In this document: positions 19,187 to 27,954 of the stretch, one piece after another | How positions within the stretch are numbered: position 1 is the first letter of the stretch | How the letters are laid out: each line of letters opens with the position of its first letter | Source: Hymenobacter amundsenii | Lineage (GTDB): Bacteria > Bacteroidota > Bacteroidia > Cytophagales > Hymenobacteraceae | NCBI RefSeq assembly: GCF_002204745.1 | Contig: NZ_NIRR01000002.1 | Coordinates: forward strand, 1-64,000 | Length of the DNA: 64,000 bases | Direction: 5' to 3' | Translations under genes and position numbers: made by a program | Notes under the pieces: model-generated | Databases searched by the model: none | What the model was told of the DNA's origin: nothing | What the model saw: only the letters and a program-made list of their open reading frames with translations

Positions 19187-19798
19187 ATGCAACAACCCAA
19201 CCAACGCGGGGGCTACCGCCAGCAGCAGCAGGGCGCTTCGCCGATGGCCATCCGTACCAAAAAGCACAAGCTCGATACCAACGTTTACACCCGCTTGGCT
19301 TTGGGCCGGGTATGGCGCCGCGAGTGGTGGTACGCCCTGATTCCGTTTGCGGTGGGCTTGCTGCCGGCCATCATCTGGCATTCGTGGTGGTGGCTGGCGC
19401 TGGCCTTCGGCCTGACGCTGCTCTACGTGCTCTTCCGCTCGGCCCAGATAACGGGCGTTACGCAGGTGGAGCAAACCAAGCCACTGTTCGAGAAAATGGC
19501 TTACGAGTTCGACAACAAGCAGATTGTGCTTCGGCGCAACGAAAAAGAAGGCATGCGCCTGACCTGGGACATGATTGGCGACGTGAAGCGCGAAGCCAAC
19601 GGTTACCTGCTGGCCCTGAAAACGCCCGAGCTGCCCGCCGACCTCACCGGGTTCAAGCGCTGGATGGCCCGTACCTTCGATACGCCCATTTTCGTGCAGG
19701 TGCCCGACCGCATCTTCAACTCGGCCAACGACCAGAAGCTGTTCGATGCTATGCTGCGGCGCAAAAGTCTGTTGCCCGGCGGCGCGGCCACCGCATAA
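19187..19798 (+). CDS. YcxB-like membrane protein
   Basis: A 203-residue membrane protein. A Gln-rich N-terminus precedes two close hydrophobic segments at about residues 46-85 (WWYALIPFAVGLLPAII, WWWLALAFGLTLLYVLF). The C-terminal part (LRRNEKEGMRLTWDMIGDVKREANGYLLAL) matches the YcxB-like domain, a small PH-like fold of unknown function in Gram-positive and Bacteroidota membrane proteins. It is followed by a lipoprotein gene 70 bases downstream, likely the same transcript. Confidence 0.8.
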   Translation: MQQPNQRGGYRQQQQGASPMAIRTKKHKLDTNVYTRLALGRVWRREWWYALIPFAVGLLPAIIWHSWWWLALAFGLTLLYVLFRSAQITGVTQVEQTKPLFEKMAYEFDNKQIVLRRNEKEGMRLTWDMIGDVKREANGYLLALKTPELPADLTGFKRWMARTFDTPIFVQVPDRIFNSANDQKLFDAMLRRKSLLPGGAATA

Positions 19799-19867
19799 AA
19801 CCTTTTGGCCCCGCGGCCGATTTCAACTTCCCGCTTCTTCCCGATTCATCGTTTTTTCTTTTCTTCC

Positions 19868-20293
19868 ATGAGCAAGCAATTTGCCCTCTCTGCCCTGGCC
19901 CTTGTTACGCTGGCCCTGAACGCGTGCAGCATCGAACCGTCGGACTGGCGGCCCGATAAAAAAGTATCCCTCGATCTGGTAGCCCCCGGCACCCGCTCCG
20001 ACGAGAATTTCGGTCCCGAAACGCAGGGTACTGCCGACCTGGTCGACCATGGCAAAACGGAGTCAGTTAACCCCCACATGCCCAACCAGGCCAAGGGCGG
20101 TGCCATTGAGGAGCCCGTCGGCTCCGGTGTTACGCTCGGCGAAACCAACCAGAGCAAGCACGTAACGGCCGAAGAATCCCGCACCGCCAACGCCCCCGAT
20201 GCCGCCCAGACCAACAGCCGCGAGGCCATCCGGAGCGTACGTAAACCCTCGGACACCACGGCCACTAAGGCCCTGAACGGCCCGATGCAGTAA
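19868..20293 (+). CDS. Hypothetical lipoprotein
   Basis: A 141-residue predicted lipoprotein; the ATG at 19868 gives MSKQFALSALALVTLALNAC with Cys20. The mature sequence is low in hydrophobic residues and rich in Thr, Glu, Asn and Ala, so probably disordered. No domain is recognised. A strong terminator follows, closing the pair with the YcxB-like gene. Confidence 0.7.
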   Translation: MSKQFALSALALVTLALNACSIEPSDWRPDKKVSLDLVAPGTRSDENFGPETQGTADLVDHGKTESVNPHMPNQAKGGAIEEPVGSGVTLGETNQSKHVTAEESRTANAPDAAQTNSREAIRSVRKPSDTTATKALNGPMQ

Positions 20294-20416
20294 CCCTGCG
20301 GTCGGGGCCGGTGCGGTGAGTCCTGCGGGGCGGCCGCGCCGGCTCTTTTTGCCCGGGCGCAGGCACTGGGGCTTCTCCTTTGGAAGGTTGCTGGCCTGCT
20401 GCTCATTTGTTCTCCG

Positions 20417-20454
20417 AAAAGGCAGAAGGGCGTACCTACGCCCTTCTGCCTTTT
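20417..20454 (+). terminator. Terminator after the lipoprotein gene
   Basis: A perfect 18-bp stem AAAAGGCAGAAGGGCGTA / TACGCCCTTCTGCCTTTT with a two-base loop. The U-rich 3' side makes it a good terminator. It ends only 13 bases before the methyltransferase start, so it also insulates that gene. Confidence 0.85.
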
Positions 20455-20467
20455 CCAGCCCGTGTTT

Positions 20468-21208
20468 ATGTCCGCCGTTGCCTCCGAATGGTTCAGTACC
20501 TGGTTTGATTCCCCCTATTATCACCGCCTGTACCAGCACCGCGACCACGCCGAGGCGCGGGCGTTCTTGGGGCGACTTCTAACCCACCTGCATCCCAAAC
20601 CCGGGGCCCGGCTCCTGGATCTGGCCTGCGGCAAGGGGCGGCACTCGCGCTACCTCAGCGAACAGCACTACGACGTGACGGGGGTCGATTTGTCGGCCCA
20701 GAGTATTGCCTACGCCCGGCAGTTCGCCCACGAGCACCTGCACTTTCACGTGCACGATATGCGCGATGCCATGCCCTATGGTCCCTTCGATTTGGTGCTG
20801 AACCTATTCACGAGCTTTGGCTACTTCGCCGAGGAAGCCGAAAATGTGGTGGCGTTGCGCAATGCCGCCGCCGCGTTGCGTCCTGGCGGGAAGCTGGTGG
20901 TAGATTTCCTGAACACCGACCGGGCCATTCGGGAACTGGTGGCCCACGAAACTCAGACCGTGGACGGAATCGAGTTCCGCCTGTACCGCCATTTTCAGCA
21001 CGATTTCATCGTAAAGGAAATTCGGTTTGAGGACGAGCAGGGACAGGAGCAGTGCTTCGAGGAGCGGGTGCGAGCCCTTACCCAAGAGCGGTTCGAGGAG
21101 TACTTCGCGTTGGCGGGCCTGCGCCTGGCCGAAACCCTGGGCGACTATCACTTGGGGCCCTTCGACCCCGCCACCAGCCCCCGCATGATTTTCGTGCTTA
21201 AAAAGTAA
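20468..21208 (+). CDS. Class I SAM-dependent methyltransferase
   Basis: A 246-residue Rossmann-fold methyltransferase. Motif I is LLDLACGKGRHSRYLSE (about residues 44-60), motif II VTGVDLSAQSIAYA and motif IV FDLVLNLFTSFGYF. The substrate is unknown; the family (methyltransferase 25 type) includes small-molecule enzymes. An in-frame GTG lies two codons upstream, but the ATG is preferred. Single gene. Confidence 0.88.
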   Translation: MSAVASEWFSTWFDSPYYHRLYQHRDHAEARAFLGRLLTHLHPKPGARLLDLACGKGRHSRYLSEQHYDVTGVDLSAQSIAYARQFAHEHLHFHVHDMRDAMPYGPFDLVLNLFTSFGYFAEEAENVVALRNAAAALRPGGKLVVDFLNTDRAIRELVAHETQTVDGIEFRLYRHFQHDFIVKEIRFEDEQGQEQCFEERVRALTQERFEEYFALAGLRLAETLGDYHLGPFDPATSPRMIFVLKK

Positions 21209-21338
21209 GGTGGGTGGGTACCGGCGTGCTTAGGCTTGCTGGTCCATCGTCCGGCCAGGGTGGCGGAACTGCCAACTGTTGCCGTATCAGCCCATTCGAC
21301 CGCTTACCAAACAATCAATCACCAGCACAGCAACTAGT

Positions 21339-22070
21339 ATGTGGTTTGCCGTTTTTGCGCTGTTTCTGACGGTGCTCGGGGCCGGGTGGCTGACTCGCTT
21401 CGTGCCCACGGCCCGCACCACCTGGATGAAGCCGCTGCTGGCCTTCAGTGGGGCTTACTTGTTCACGCTCACCGTAACCCACTTGCTGCCCGAGGCGCTT
21501 CAGATGCTGCCCGGCCACCAGGTGGGCTATTTCGTGTTGGGGGGATTTTTTGGGCAGATGATACTGGAGGTATTCTCGCAGGGCGTTGAGCACGGGCATG
21601 TGCACCACCACACCGAGCACGCCGGCCGGGTGCCCTTCATGCTGCTGTTTTCGTTGGTGCTGCATTCCTTTCTGGAGGGCAGCATCCTGATCAAAAACCC
21701 GGAGGCTGGCGATGTAAGCCAGAATTTCTACGCTATTCTCACGGGCGTGGCCCTGCACCATATCCCGGCCGCCTTCGCCCTGATGGCGATGCTGCTGCTC
21801 CGCCTGGGCTCGTTCCGCCGGGCAGTGCCCTACTTGCTGCTATTTGCGCTGGCTGGGCCGGCGGGCATCGTGCTCAGCAACTTCGTGGGATTGGAGCAGG
21901 TGCTCAGCGGGAGCTTCTACGCTGGGCTGTTGGGCCTGGTGGCCGGTAATTTCTTGCACGTTTCTACCACCATTCTCTTCGAAACCAGCCCCGATCACCG
22001 CCTCAACGTGCGAAAGTTGCTGGCCACGCTGGCCGGCCTGCTGCTGGCCTTGGCCGTCGATTTGGTATAG
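21339..22070 (+). CDS. ZIP family metal transporter
   Basis: A 243-residue membrane protein with about eight hydrophobic segments and a His-rich loop (VEHGHVHHHTEH, about residues 82-93). Transmembrane motifs LHSFLEGSIL and ALHHIPAAFAL correspond to the ZIP metal-binding helices, which import zinc or iron into the cytoplasm. The second motif has HHIPAA where many ZIPs have HNxPEG, so one acidic metal ligand is missing; this may alter selectivity. The ATG at 21339 starts the first membrane helix. Confidence 0.88.
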   Translation: MWFAVFALFLTVLGAGWLTRFVPTARTTWMKPLLAFSGAYLFTLTVTHLLPEALQMLPGHQVGYFVLGGFFGQMILEVFSQGVEHGHVHHHTEHAGRVPFMLLFSLVLHSFLEGSILIKNPEAGDVSQNFYAILTGVALHHIPAAFALMAMLLLRLGSFRRAVPYLLLFALAGPAGIVLSNFVGLEQVLSGSFYAGLLGLVAGNFLHVSTTILFETSPDHRLNVRKLLATLAGLLLALAVDLV

Positions 22071-22221
22071 CAGGGCAGGGGCAACAAAAGCTGCCTGCCA
22101 ACCGGGGGTAGTTAACTGCCTGCTACTCTTGCCGGAACCCCAGGCCTGTGCGGAGGCGTATCGTTACCAAGCAACTATCCCAGCGAGGTGGCATGCAGTT
22201 AGTGCCGGTAGTAACGAGGGT

Positions 22222-22285
22222 GCAAAAGCCTCAGTGGGGAAACTCAAACTGTTTCGCGGTTTGAGTTGCCCCACTGAGGCTTTGC
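22222..22285. terminator. Long hairpin downstream of the ZIP gene
   Basis: Two arms of about 27 bases (22222-22249 and 22259-22285) pair almost completely around a nine-base loop. The arms include AAAGCCTCAGTGGGG and its complement. It is 150 bases past the ZIP stop codon and could be its terminator or a structured small RNA. Confidence 0.5.
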
Positions 22286-22483
22286 TGTGTGGTGCCCCCC
22301 TTTCTGCCAGCTATGCTACTACTCCGGTGCTCAGTTGGGCAGGGTTCTTAACTACAGGTATACTAGGCCTTAAAGGCTGAAAAAGCTGCCAAGTGCGCAA
22401 GCCGCGGGTTAGCAGCAATCCGTAAAGCAGATGCTTCTCGCCCCGCGGTAAGGAAGGGAAGCCAGTGAAATACCACCACAAAA

Positions 22484-22515
22484 AAAGCCGCCCACTCGAT
22501 TGAGTGGGCGGCTTT
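22484..22515 (-). terminator. Terminator of the OmpA-family gene
   Basis: A perfect 14-bp stem AAAGCCGCCCACTC / GAGTGGGCGGCTTT with loop GATT, followed on the minus strand by T residues. It lies just past the stop codon at 22538. Confidence 0.9.
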
Positions 22516-22537
22516 CTGTTTGCGCAGTACGCTGGAA

Positions 22538-24121
22538 TTACTTCCGGCGCGGAGCGGGCCGGCGAACCGGGGCTTTCTTCACCGGTGCCTTGGGCGTTAC
22601 GGCAGGAGCAGCTGGAATCTCAGGTGCTTCACCATACTTCTCAATGGCGGGGTTCTGGTCGCCGGGCAGGAACACATCGAACTCGACGCGGCGGTTGAGG
22701 GCGCGGCCGGCATCGGTGCTGTTGCTGGCAATCGGCTTCGACTCGCCGTAACCGTGCGATACGATACGGTCGGCTGGAACGCCTTTGCTCAGCATGTAAG
22801 CCCGGGCCGAAGCAGCGCGCTCATCCGACAGACGCAGGTTGTAGTTGTCGTCGCCCTTGCTGTCGGCGTGGGCCGAAATGCTCAAGTTGTAGTCGGGGTA
22901 GTCATTCATGATCTTCGACAGCGCGTCGAGGGTCGAGTACGAAGAAGGCTTAAGGGCCGCCTTGTCGAACTCAAACTGAATGAACTTCGTGGCTTCTTCG
23001 AGGCGCTTCTTCTCCTCTACCTTCATCTCGGGGCAACCTTTGTTCGAGGCTGGGCCCGGACGGGCGGGGCAACGGTCCTGGTAATCCGGAACACCATCGC
23101 CGTCACCGTCGAGGGGGCAGCCGGTAGCATCTACCTGCACACCGCTTGGCGTGTTAGGGCACTTGTCGTTCTGGTCGATTACGCCGTCGTTATCGGCATC
23201 GGGGCAGCCTTGGAGGGCCGCTTTGCCGGGGGTGTCGGGGCACTTGTCTTCGCTGTCGCGGACGCCGTCACCGTCGCGGTCGGGGCAGCCTTCGAGGGCG
23301 GCCACACCGGCTTCGGTCGGGCACTTATCCTGGTAATCCGGAACGCCGTCTTTGTCGCCATCGAGGGGGCAACCATTCAGGTCTACGGCTACGCCGGCGG
23401 GAGTGCCGGGGCACTTATCCTTCTTGTCAGCTACACCGTCGCCATCCTCATCGGCCATTTTGCCGAGGTTGAAGCTCATGCCCAACTTGTGCTGGAGGTA
23501 GCGGTCGTTGATGTTACCCTTCTCGGCGATACCGTCCACCTGGTCGGTGAGCGGGTAGTGCTGACCCGTCTGGATGAAGACGCCGAAGGCCTCCGAGAAG
23601 TTGAATTTAATACCGGCCGCAGCCTGGATATCAAACGCGTACACGTCCGAATTGCTGACGAGGCGGTCGTTGATGTCGTAGAGGTCGGGGCTGGCGAAGA
23701 ATACGCCGGGCTGTACCACCAGGTAAGGCGCAATGAACGCATCCTCTTTCAGGGCCCAACCGTTGTTGAGCTTCAGCTTGATTGGGATGCCCACGTTTAC
23801 CACGTTGGCATCGAAGCGACGAGTGGCGTACCGCGTGTTCTTCGGGTAGTCGGCCGAGAACTTCATGTCGCCGTAGCTCAGGTCGAGGCCCACATCGAGG
23901 CCCTTAGCTACGTAGCGGCTCACGGTTACACCGATGCCGTATTCCACCTTGTCGTGCTTGAACCACTCCGACCCCAGGTCGCCGTGGTACTGCAGCCAGT
24001 TGTAGTACACGCTGATGTTCGTCTTGCGGTCCGACGTTTGGGCGTGGGCGAGTTGGGGGGCCAAGGTACAGGCCGTAATACCCAACGCCAACACCTTTGA
24101 AAGGGAAATGCGTGGAAGCAT
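22538..24121 (-). CDS. OmpA family protein with thrombospondin type-3 repeats
   Basis: A 527-residue outer-membrane protein. Order: signal peptide ending LAHAQ (about residue 28); N-terminal beta-barrel-like domain to about residue 220; a run of calcium-binding thrombospondin type-3 repeats (DEDGDGVADKKDKCPGTP and similar, about residues 225-375); and a C-terminal OmpA peptidoglycan-binding domain (IQFEFDKAALKP, then NLRLSDERAASARAYML). The tail is Pro/Lys/Arg-rich. Such proteins tie the outer membrane to the cell wall. The repeated Asp/Cys/Pro DNA pattern is coding, not a CRISPR. Terminator directly downstream. Confidence 0.95.
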   Translation of the reverse strand: MLPRISLSKVLALGITACTLAPQLAHAQTSDRKTNISVYYNWLQYHGDLGSEWFKHDKVEYGIGVTVSRYVAKGLDVGLDLSYGDMKFSADYPKNTRYATRRFDANVVNVGIPIKLKLNNGWALKEDAFIAPYLVVQPGVFFASPDLYDINDRLVSNSDVYAFDIQAAAGIKFNFSEAFGVFIQTGQHYPLTDQVDGIAEKGNINDRYLQHKLGMSFNLGKMADEDGDGVADKKDKCPGTPAGVAVDLNGCPLDGDKDGVPDYQDKCPTEAGVAALEGCPDRDGDGVRDSEDKCPDTPGKAALQGCPDADNDGVIDQNDKCPNTPSGVQVDATGCPLDGDGDGVPDYQDRCPARPGPASNKGCPEMKVEEKKRLEEATKFIQFEFDKAALKPSSYSTLDALSKIMNDYPDYNLSISAHADSKGDDNYNLRLSDERAASARAYMLSKGVPADRIVSHGYGESKPIASNSTDAGRALNRRVEFDVFLPGDQNPAIEKYGEAPEIPAAPAVTPKAPVKKAPVRRPAPRRK

Positions 24122-24318
24122 ATAATAGGGGAAATGTGGCAGGGAGAAACCGTTCTGCGAATGCAGGGTGGACTTCTATACTTTTAATAATAGAAAATGT
24201 TGCCCTTTCAGCATTATGATATGACGAATTCAGGAACTTTTTCAGCAGACAAGAAACCCATGGCTCAGATTTAACGGTTCAGCTTGCCGGGTAGCGCATT
24301 AATCAGCGTCAGGCAAAC

Positions 24319-24645
24319 CTAATCGAGGTCCTGAAGCGGGGTAGAGCCGCCCAGAAAATTTTCGAGTTGCCGCACCCGGGCCCGCTGTCGGCGCACTTCC
24401 AACTGGAGTAATTCGAGCTGCTCGCGTAAGGCCAGCACCACATCGAGGCTATCCTTGCTCAGGCCCAGATCTTGGTGCAGACGGGCTAGCCGGGCCACAT
24501 GGTCGGGCTGCTCGCGCAGGGCGTTGGGCAAATCGGGGGCGGGCCGGAGCAAGCCCAACTGCACGAATTCGCGCACATCGGCCTCGCTCAAACCATAGCG
24601 AATTACACATTCGTGGAAAGTGATAGTAACGATGGGCGCTTCCAT
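24319..24645 (-). CDS. cbpM: Chaperone modulator CbpM
   Basis: A 108-residue MerR-like helical protein. The phrases ECVIRYGLSEADVREFVQLGLL and a C-terminal coiled coil (LELLQLEVRRQRARVRQLE) match CbpM, the partner that inhibits the DnaJ-like co-chaperone CbpA. It lies 45 bases downstream of the CbpA gene on the same strand, the usual arrangement. Confidence 0.88.
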   Translation of the reverse strand: MEAPIVTITFHECVIRYGLSEADVREFVQLGLLRPAPDLPNALREQPDHVARLARLHQDLGLSKDSLDVVLALREQLELLQLEVRRQRARVRQLENFLGGSTPLQDLD

Positions 24646-24690
24646 GGCGAAGTAGGGGATAAAGGATTAAAAAGACAGCGCGGCCCCAAC

Positions 24691-25617
24691 CTACCGGCGC
24701 AAATCGGCCAGTTGTCGGATCAGGACTTTCTCGGGCTCCGTTAGGTGCTGGGGCAGCGTGAGCGAAAGGCGCAGGTACAGGTCGCCGAATTGGCCGGCCT
24801 GCCGATATACCGGGAAACCCTTGCCGCGCAGCCGCAAACGAGTGCCGTTCGGGGTTTCGGGCTTGATGGTGATTTTGACGGTGCCCGACAGCGTTTCAAC
24901 CGTTTGCTCGCCGCCCAGCAGCGCCGTATAGATGTCTACTGGCACGTCCATGGTCAGGTCGTTACCGGTGCGGGCGTAGCGGGCATCGGGCCGGATGCGC
25001 AGTGTGATGTAGAGTGAGCCGGCCGGGCCGCCCTGGTGACCGGGGCCACCCTGGTCGCGCAGCCGAATCACCTGCCCGTCTTCTACACCGGGCTGAATGG
25101 TAAGGCGCAGGTTCTTGCCATTGACGGTGAGCGTGCGCGGCCCACCCTGGTAGGCATCTTCGAGCGAGAGTTCTAACTCGGCCTGATAGTCCTGGCCAGC
25201 CCGGGGCCGGCCGCCGCCCCCTCCGCCGCCCATGCCGCCGAACATCGAGCTGAAGAAGTCGGAGAAGTCGGCCCCGCCGAAAGGGTCCTGCTGACCGCCT
25301 GCCCCGCCACCACCTTGGGCATACTGCGACCAGTCGAAGCCGCCGCCCGGACTTCCGCCTTGGCCCCTGCGGGGGCCGCCGGCCTGCTGGTAGCGCTGGT
25401 AGTCGGCCCCCAGCTGGTCGTACTTGCGGCGCTTCTCCTCGTCGCTGAGCACCTCGTTGGCCTCGTTTATCTCCTTGAATTTCTGCTCCGCTGCGTCGTT
25501 GCCCGGGTTCACGTCGGGGTGGTGCTGGCGGGCCAGTTTGCGATAGGCTTTCTTGATCTGGTCTTTGGTCGCCGTTTTTTCGACGCCCAGGGCTTTGTAA
25601 TAGTCTTTATAATCCAC
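24691..25617 (-). CDS. cbpA: DnaJ-like co-chaperone, curved DNA-binding protein CbpA type
   Basis: A 308-residue J-domain protein that stimulates Hsp70. The J domain (residues 1-70) has the HPD motif in RQHHPDVNPG; a Gly/Phe-rich linker follows (about residues 78-145), then the peptide-binding C-terminal domains. The DnaJ zinc finger is absent, which marks the CbpA type. The start is GTG, read as MDYKDYYKALGVEK; no in-frame ATG fits better. cbpM follows 45 bases downstream, so this is a cbpA-cbpM operon. Confidence 0.92.
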   Translation of the reverse strand: MDYKDYYKALGVEKTATKDQIKKAYRKLARQHHPDVNPGNDAAEQKFKEINEANEVLSDEEKRRKYDQLGADYQRYQQAGGPRRGQGGSPGGGFDWSQYAQGGGGAGGQQDPFGGADFSDFFSSMFGGMGGGGGGGRPRAGQDYQAELELSLEDAYQGGPRTLTVNGKNLRLTIQPGVEDGQVIRLRDQGGPGHQGGPAGSLYITLRIRPDARYARTGNDLTMDVPVDIYTALLGGEQTVETLSGTVKITIKPETPNGTRLRLRGKGFPVYRQAGQFGDLYLRLSLTLPQHLTEPEKVLIRQLADLRR

Positions 25618-25786
25618 GGGAGCAGGGGGCAGAAAGCGGGAGAAAAGCCGGCCCGGATTTTGGTGCGTACCGGGGCGCCATCATTTTGAAACGGAACTGG
25701 CCAAGGCGAGGTTGCTGCCTTGCTGCTGGTGAAGTAGTCCGGCCGGCCTGAGTTTGTCTTTATTTCCCACCTTTTTGCTTATTCCT

Positions 25787-26197
25787 ATGAACCAGTACGC
25801 TAAGCTCGGCCTAGTCCTGCTGATGGCCGGTGTGGCCTTCCAGGCCCAGGCCCAGACCAAAGCCCTGCCCGCCCGCCGTGGTGCAGTCGCACCAAAAGCC
25901 CGGATAGCCACCGCACCGGGCGCCACCATGAAAGACGGCTTTCTGATGAAAGACGGCAAAGTAATGGCTACCCGTAATGCCCAAACCAGCGCCGTGGGCC
26001 GGGAGGAAGCCCTCGTCAACGGTACCAAAGTGCAGCCCGACGGCACCGTTATGATGGCCGATGGCACCACTGTCCGGCTCGCTGAGGGCGACTACATGTC
26101 GCTGACCGGCCGCCTGACCACCCGGGCCTGGCAGGCCGAGCAGGATAGTCTGCAACAGCTGAAGATGATGAAGGCCAAGGGCAAAAAGAAGAAATAA
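25787..26197 (+). CDS. DUF6799 domain secreted protein
   Basis: A 136-residue secreted protein with a signal peptide ending AFQAQAQ. Short repeats MKDGFLMKDGKVM and VQPDGTVMMADGTTVRLAEGDYM match the DUF6799 pattern. It ends in a very basic tail (KAKGKKKK). The ATG at 25787 is preferred to a longer frame that spoils the signal peptide. Function unknown. Confidence 0.78.
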   Translation: MNQYAKLGLVLLMAGVAFQAQAQTKALPARRGAVAPKARIATAPGATMKDGFLMKDGKVMATRNAQTSAVGREEALVNGTKVQPDGTVMMADGTTVRLAEGDYMSLTGRLTTRAWQAEQDSLQQLKMMKAKGKKKK

Positions 26198-26217
26198 TGG
26201 CTCCTGAAATTGTCATC

Positions 26218-26250
26218 AAAAGTCCGCCAGGTTATCTGGCGGAGGCTTTT
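26218..26250 (+). terminator. Terminator after the DUF6799 gene
   Basis: Stem formed by AAAAGTCCGCCAG and CTGGCGGAGGCTTTT around a five-base loop, ending in T residues, about 20 bases past the stop codon. Confidence 0.8.
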
Positions 26251-26282
26251 GCATGAGCCCGATACGTTACCGGAGCGGGTGG

Positions 26283-26477
26283 CTACCGGGCCGTGTAATC
26301 CTGGAAAATAAGGGCGACTTCGGCCTCATCGGCGGCTTCCACGATTTCGGTGATGACGAACTGAACTTCGGCCTCGTTCCAGCCCTGGTCTTCGGCGGCC
26401 TCGATAAAGGCGCTGAGCTGGACGAATCGGTCGGCGGTGGCCGGCGAAGACCACTGTACTTTCTTACGGATGCGCAT
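26283..26477 (-). CDS. Small conserved hypothetical protein
   Basis: A 64-residue acidic protein starting MRIRKKVQWSSPATADRF, followed by FIEAAEDQGWNEAEVQFVITEIVEAA. The start chosen drops a 23-residue extension that overlaps the rlpA-like gene. No domain is recognised. It sits 49 bases downstream of the RlpA-like gene on the same strand and may share its transcript. Strong amphipathic helix character suggests a real product, but the size keeps confidence moderate. Confidence 0.55.
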   Translation of the reverse strand: MRIRKKVQWSSPATADRFVQLSAFIEAAEDQGWNEAEVQFVITEIVEAADEAEVALIFQDYTAR

Positions 26478-26526
26478 CGGAAGAGAAAAGATGGGGAGAA
26501 GCGGGAGATAATAGGGGAAACGGCGG

Positions 26527-26916
26527 TTACCGCGGGGCTTTGCCAATAACCTTCAGCTCGACCGGCGCCACGCCGGCGTCGATGATGTCGATTTTACGGG
26601 CCGCTTTCTTCGATAAATCGATGATGCGGCCCTTCACGTGCGGCCCCCGATCGGTAACCACCACGTCCACCGAGCGGCGGTTACGGGGGTTCGTTACGCG
26701 CACCTTCGTGCCGAAAGGCAGCGTGTTGTGGGCCGCCGTGAGTTGGCCCGGCCGGTATACGCTGCCGCTGGCCGTGCGGCGGCCCGCGAACTTATCGGCG
26801 TAGAAGGAGGCCTTGCCCGATTCGGTGAAGGCCGCGCTAGTGGCGCAGCTCCCGAGCAGCCCAACCATAAGCAGACCAGTTATGGCACGAGCGGCATATC
26901 TGGAGAAAGAGGACAT
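26527..26916 (-). CDS. RlpA-like septal ring lytic transglycosylase family lipoprotein
   Basis: A 129-residue protein with a lipoprotein signal (LLGSCATS) and a double-psi beta-barrel domain of the RlpA type: GKASFYADKFAGRRTASG, then NTLPFGTKVRVTNPRNRRSVDVVVTDRGPH with the catalytic-site Asp. RlpA cleaves denuded glycan strands during cell division in some bacteria. It lacks the SPOR domain found in longer RlpA proteins. A GH25 lysozyme gene lies upstream on the same strand. Confidence 0.9.
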   Translation of the reverse strand: MSSFSRYAARAITGLLMVGLLGSCATSAAFTESGKASFYADKFAGRRTASGSVYRPGQLTAAHNTLPFGTKVRVTNPRNRRSVDVVVTDRGPHVKGRIIDLSKKAARKIDIIDAGVAPVELKVIGKAPR

Positions 26917-26983
26917 AGGCAGCAGGCAAAAAAAGCGAATGAAGAAATCAACTAACTGATAATCAAGGTAAAATTATAAATTC

Positions 26984-27823
26984 TTAACGCTTGGCTGATT
27001 TAGCTGGGGCTGGGGCCGGAATCCGTAGGGCCAGCAACCGCGCCAGGCTACCCTGGAATACATTGAAATCGACGGTGCCCCGGATGCCGGGCACGTAAGC
27101 TTCGTCGGAGTGCTGCCAGATCAGCCAGCGGCTGGCCGGCAGGCGGGGCTGGCTAACGTCGTAGTGGGCCAGCCAGAGCGGATAATCGTCGAAGTGGCCG
27201 GCCAAATGGCGCTGATAGAAACCGTAGTTGGAGTAAAGAATCGGCCGCACGCCGTAGTGGCGCTCTACCAGCCGCAGCCAGATGGCGACTCCCTGCCGCA
27301 TGCGGGCTACGTCGTGGAACTGGGCGTGCTCCACATCGAGGACCGGAGGCAGGTCGCCGGCGGTTAGTGGCACGGTACGCGTGAACAGGTTGGCTTGGCG
27401 GGCGGCATCGTAGTTGGGCTGGAAGTAGTGGTAGGCGCCGCGGGAAATGCCGGCCGCCTTGGCTCCGCGCCAGTTGCGCTGGAAGCGGGAGTCGCGCAAC
27501 GTAATACCTTCGCTGGCCTTGATAAAGGCAAACTGGACTTGGTGGTTGGCCACCAGCGGCCAGTTGATGCGGCCTTGGTAGGCCGATACATCGATGCCGT
27601 GGACTGAGTAGCCCGCCAGCATGGTTGTTTTTTCGTGGCCCGTGAGGTAGCGTTGGCCGAAGGTGGCGTAGGCGCGCCGGGCGTAGCGGTGGACTTGGGC
27701 CTGATGGCGGCTATAGAACCAGCCGCCACTCAGCAGCAGCCCCGCCAGCACCAGCCACACCCAGCGCCGGGAGCGGGGCCGCGGCGAGCGGGAACGGGGG
27801 CGCAAACGGGAAGCAACGGGCAT
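26984..27823 (-). CDS. Glycoside hydrolase family 25 lysozyme
   Basis: A 279-residue GH25 muramidase cleaving the peptidoglycan sugar backbone. A basic N-terminus and a membrane anchor (about residues 22-40) precede the catalytic barrel. The catalytic-site residues are visible in GIDVSAYQGRINW, FIKASEG and PPVLDVEH (Asp and Glu on barrel strands), and WLIWQHSD is typical of the C-terminal strand. It probably remodels the cell wall from the inner membrane or periplasm. Divergent from the VF530 gene. Confidence 0.92.
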   Translation of the reverse strand: MPVASRLRPRSRSPRPRSRRWVWLVLAGLLLSGGWFYSRHQAQVHRYARRAYATFGQRYLTGHEKTTMLAGYSVHGIDVSAYQGRINWPLVANHQVQFAFIKASEGITLRDSRFQRNWRGAKAAGISRGAYHYFQPNYDAARQANLFTRTVPLTAGDLPPVLDVEHAQFHDVARMRQGVAIWLRLVERHYGVRPILYSNYGFYQRHLAGHFDDYPLWLAHYDVSQPRLPASRWLIWQHSDEAYVPGIRGTVDFNVFQGSLARLLALRIPAPAPAKSAKR

Positions 27824-27954
27824 ACAACCAACGGCAGGGTAGGCAAAGGTAACGCCACGGCCGGGGCCGATGGTGCCCCACTATCGGAAAATGGCCCCGC
27901 CAGTGGGCAAACCGCCGGCTTTTTTGCAATTTTACCCCTCTGCCCGCCCCCGCC

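Larger units (their letters stand above)
22071..22537. other. Gene-free stretch between ZIP gene and ompA
   Basis: No gene is supported. It holds one unusually long hairpin (22222-22285) and, at its right end, the terminator of the ompA-family gene. Frames crossing it are short and cut by the hairpins. Confidence 0.6.

Noticed and set aside
23030..23460. Repeated DNA units resembling a repeat array or CRISPR
   Set aside because: They encode thrombospondin type-3 repeats in frame; unit lengths vary and there are no unique spacers.
22520..24100. 526-residue open frame antisense to the OmpA-family gene
   Set aside because: A mirror of the repeated calcium-binding region; composition is biased and no domain is seen.
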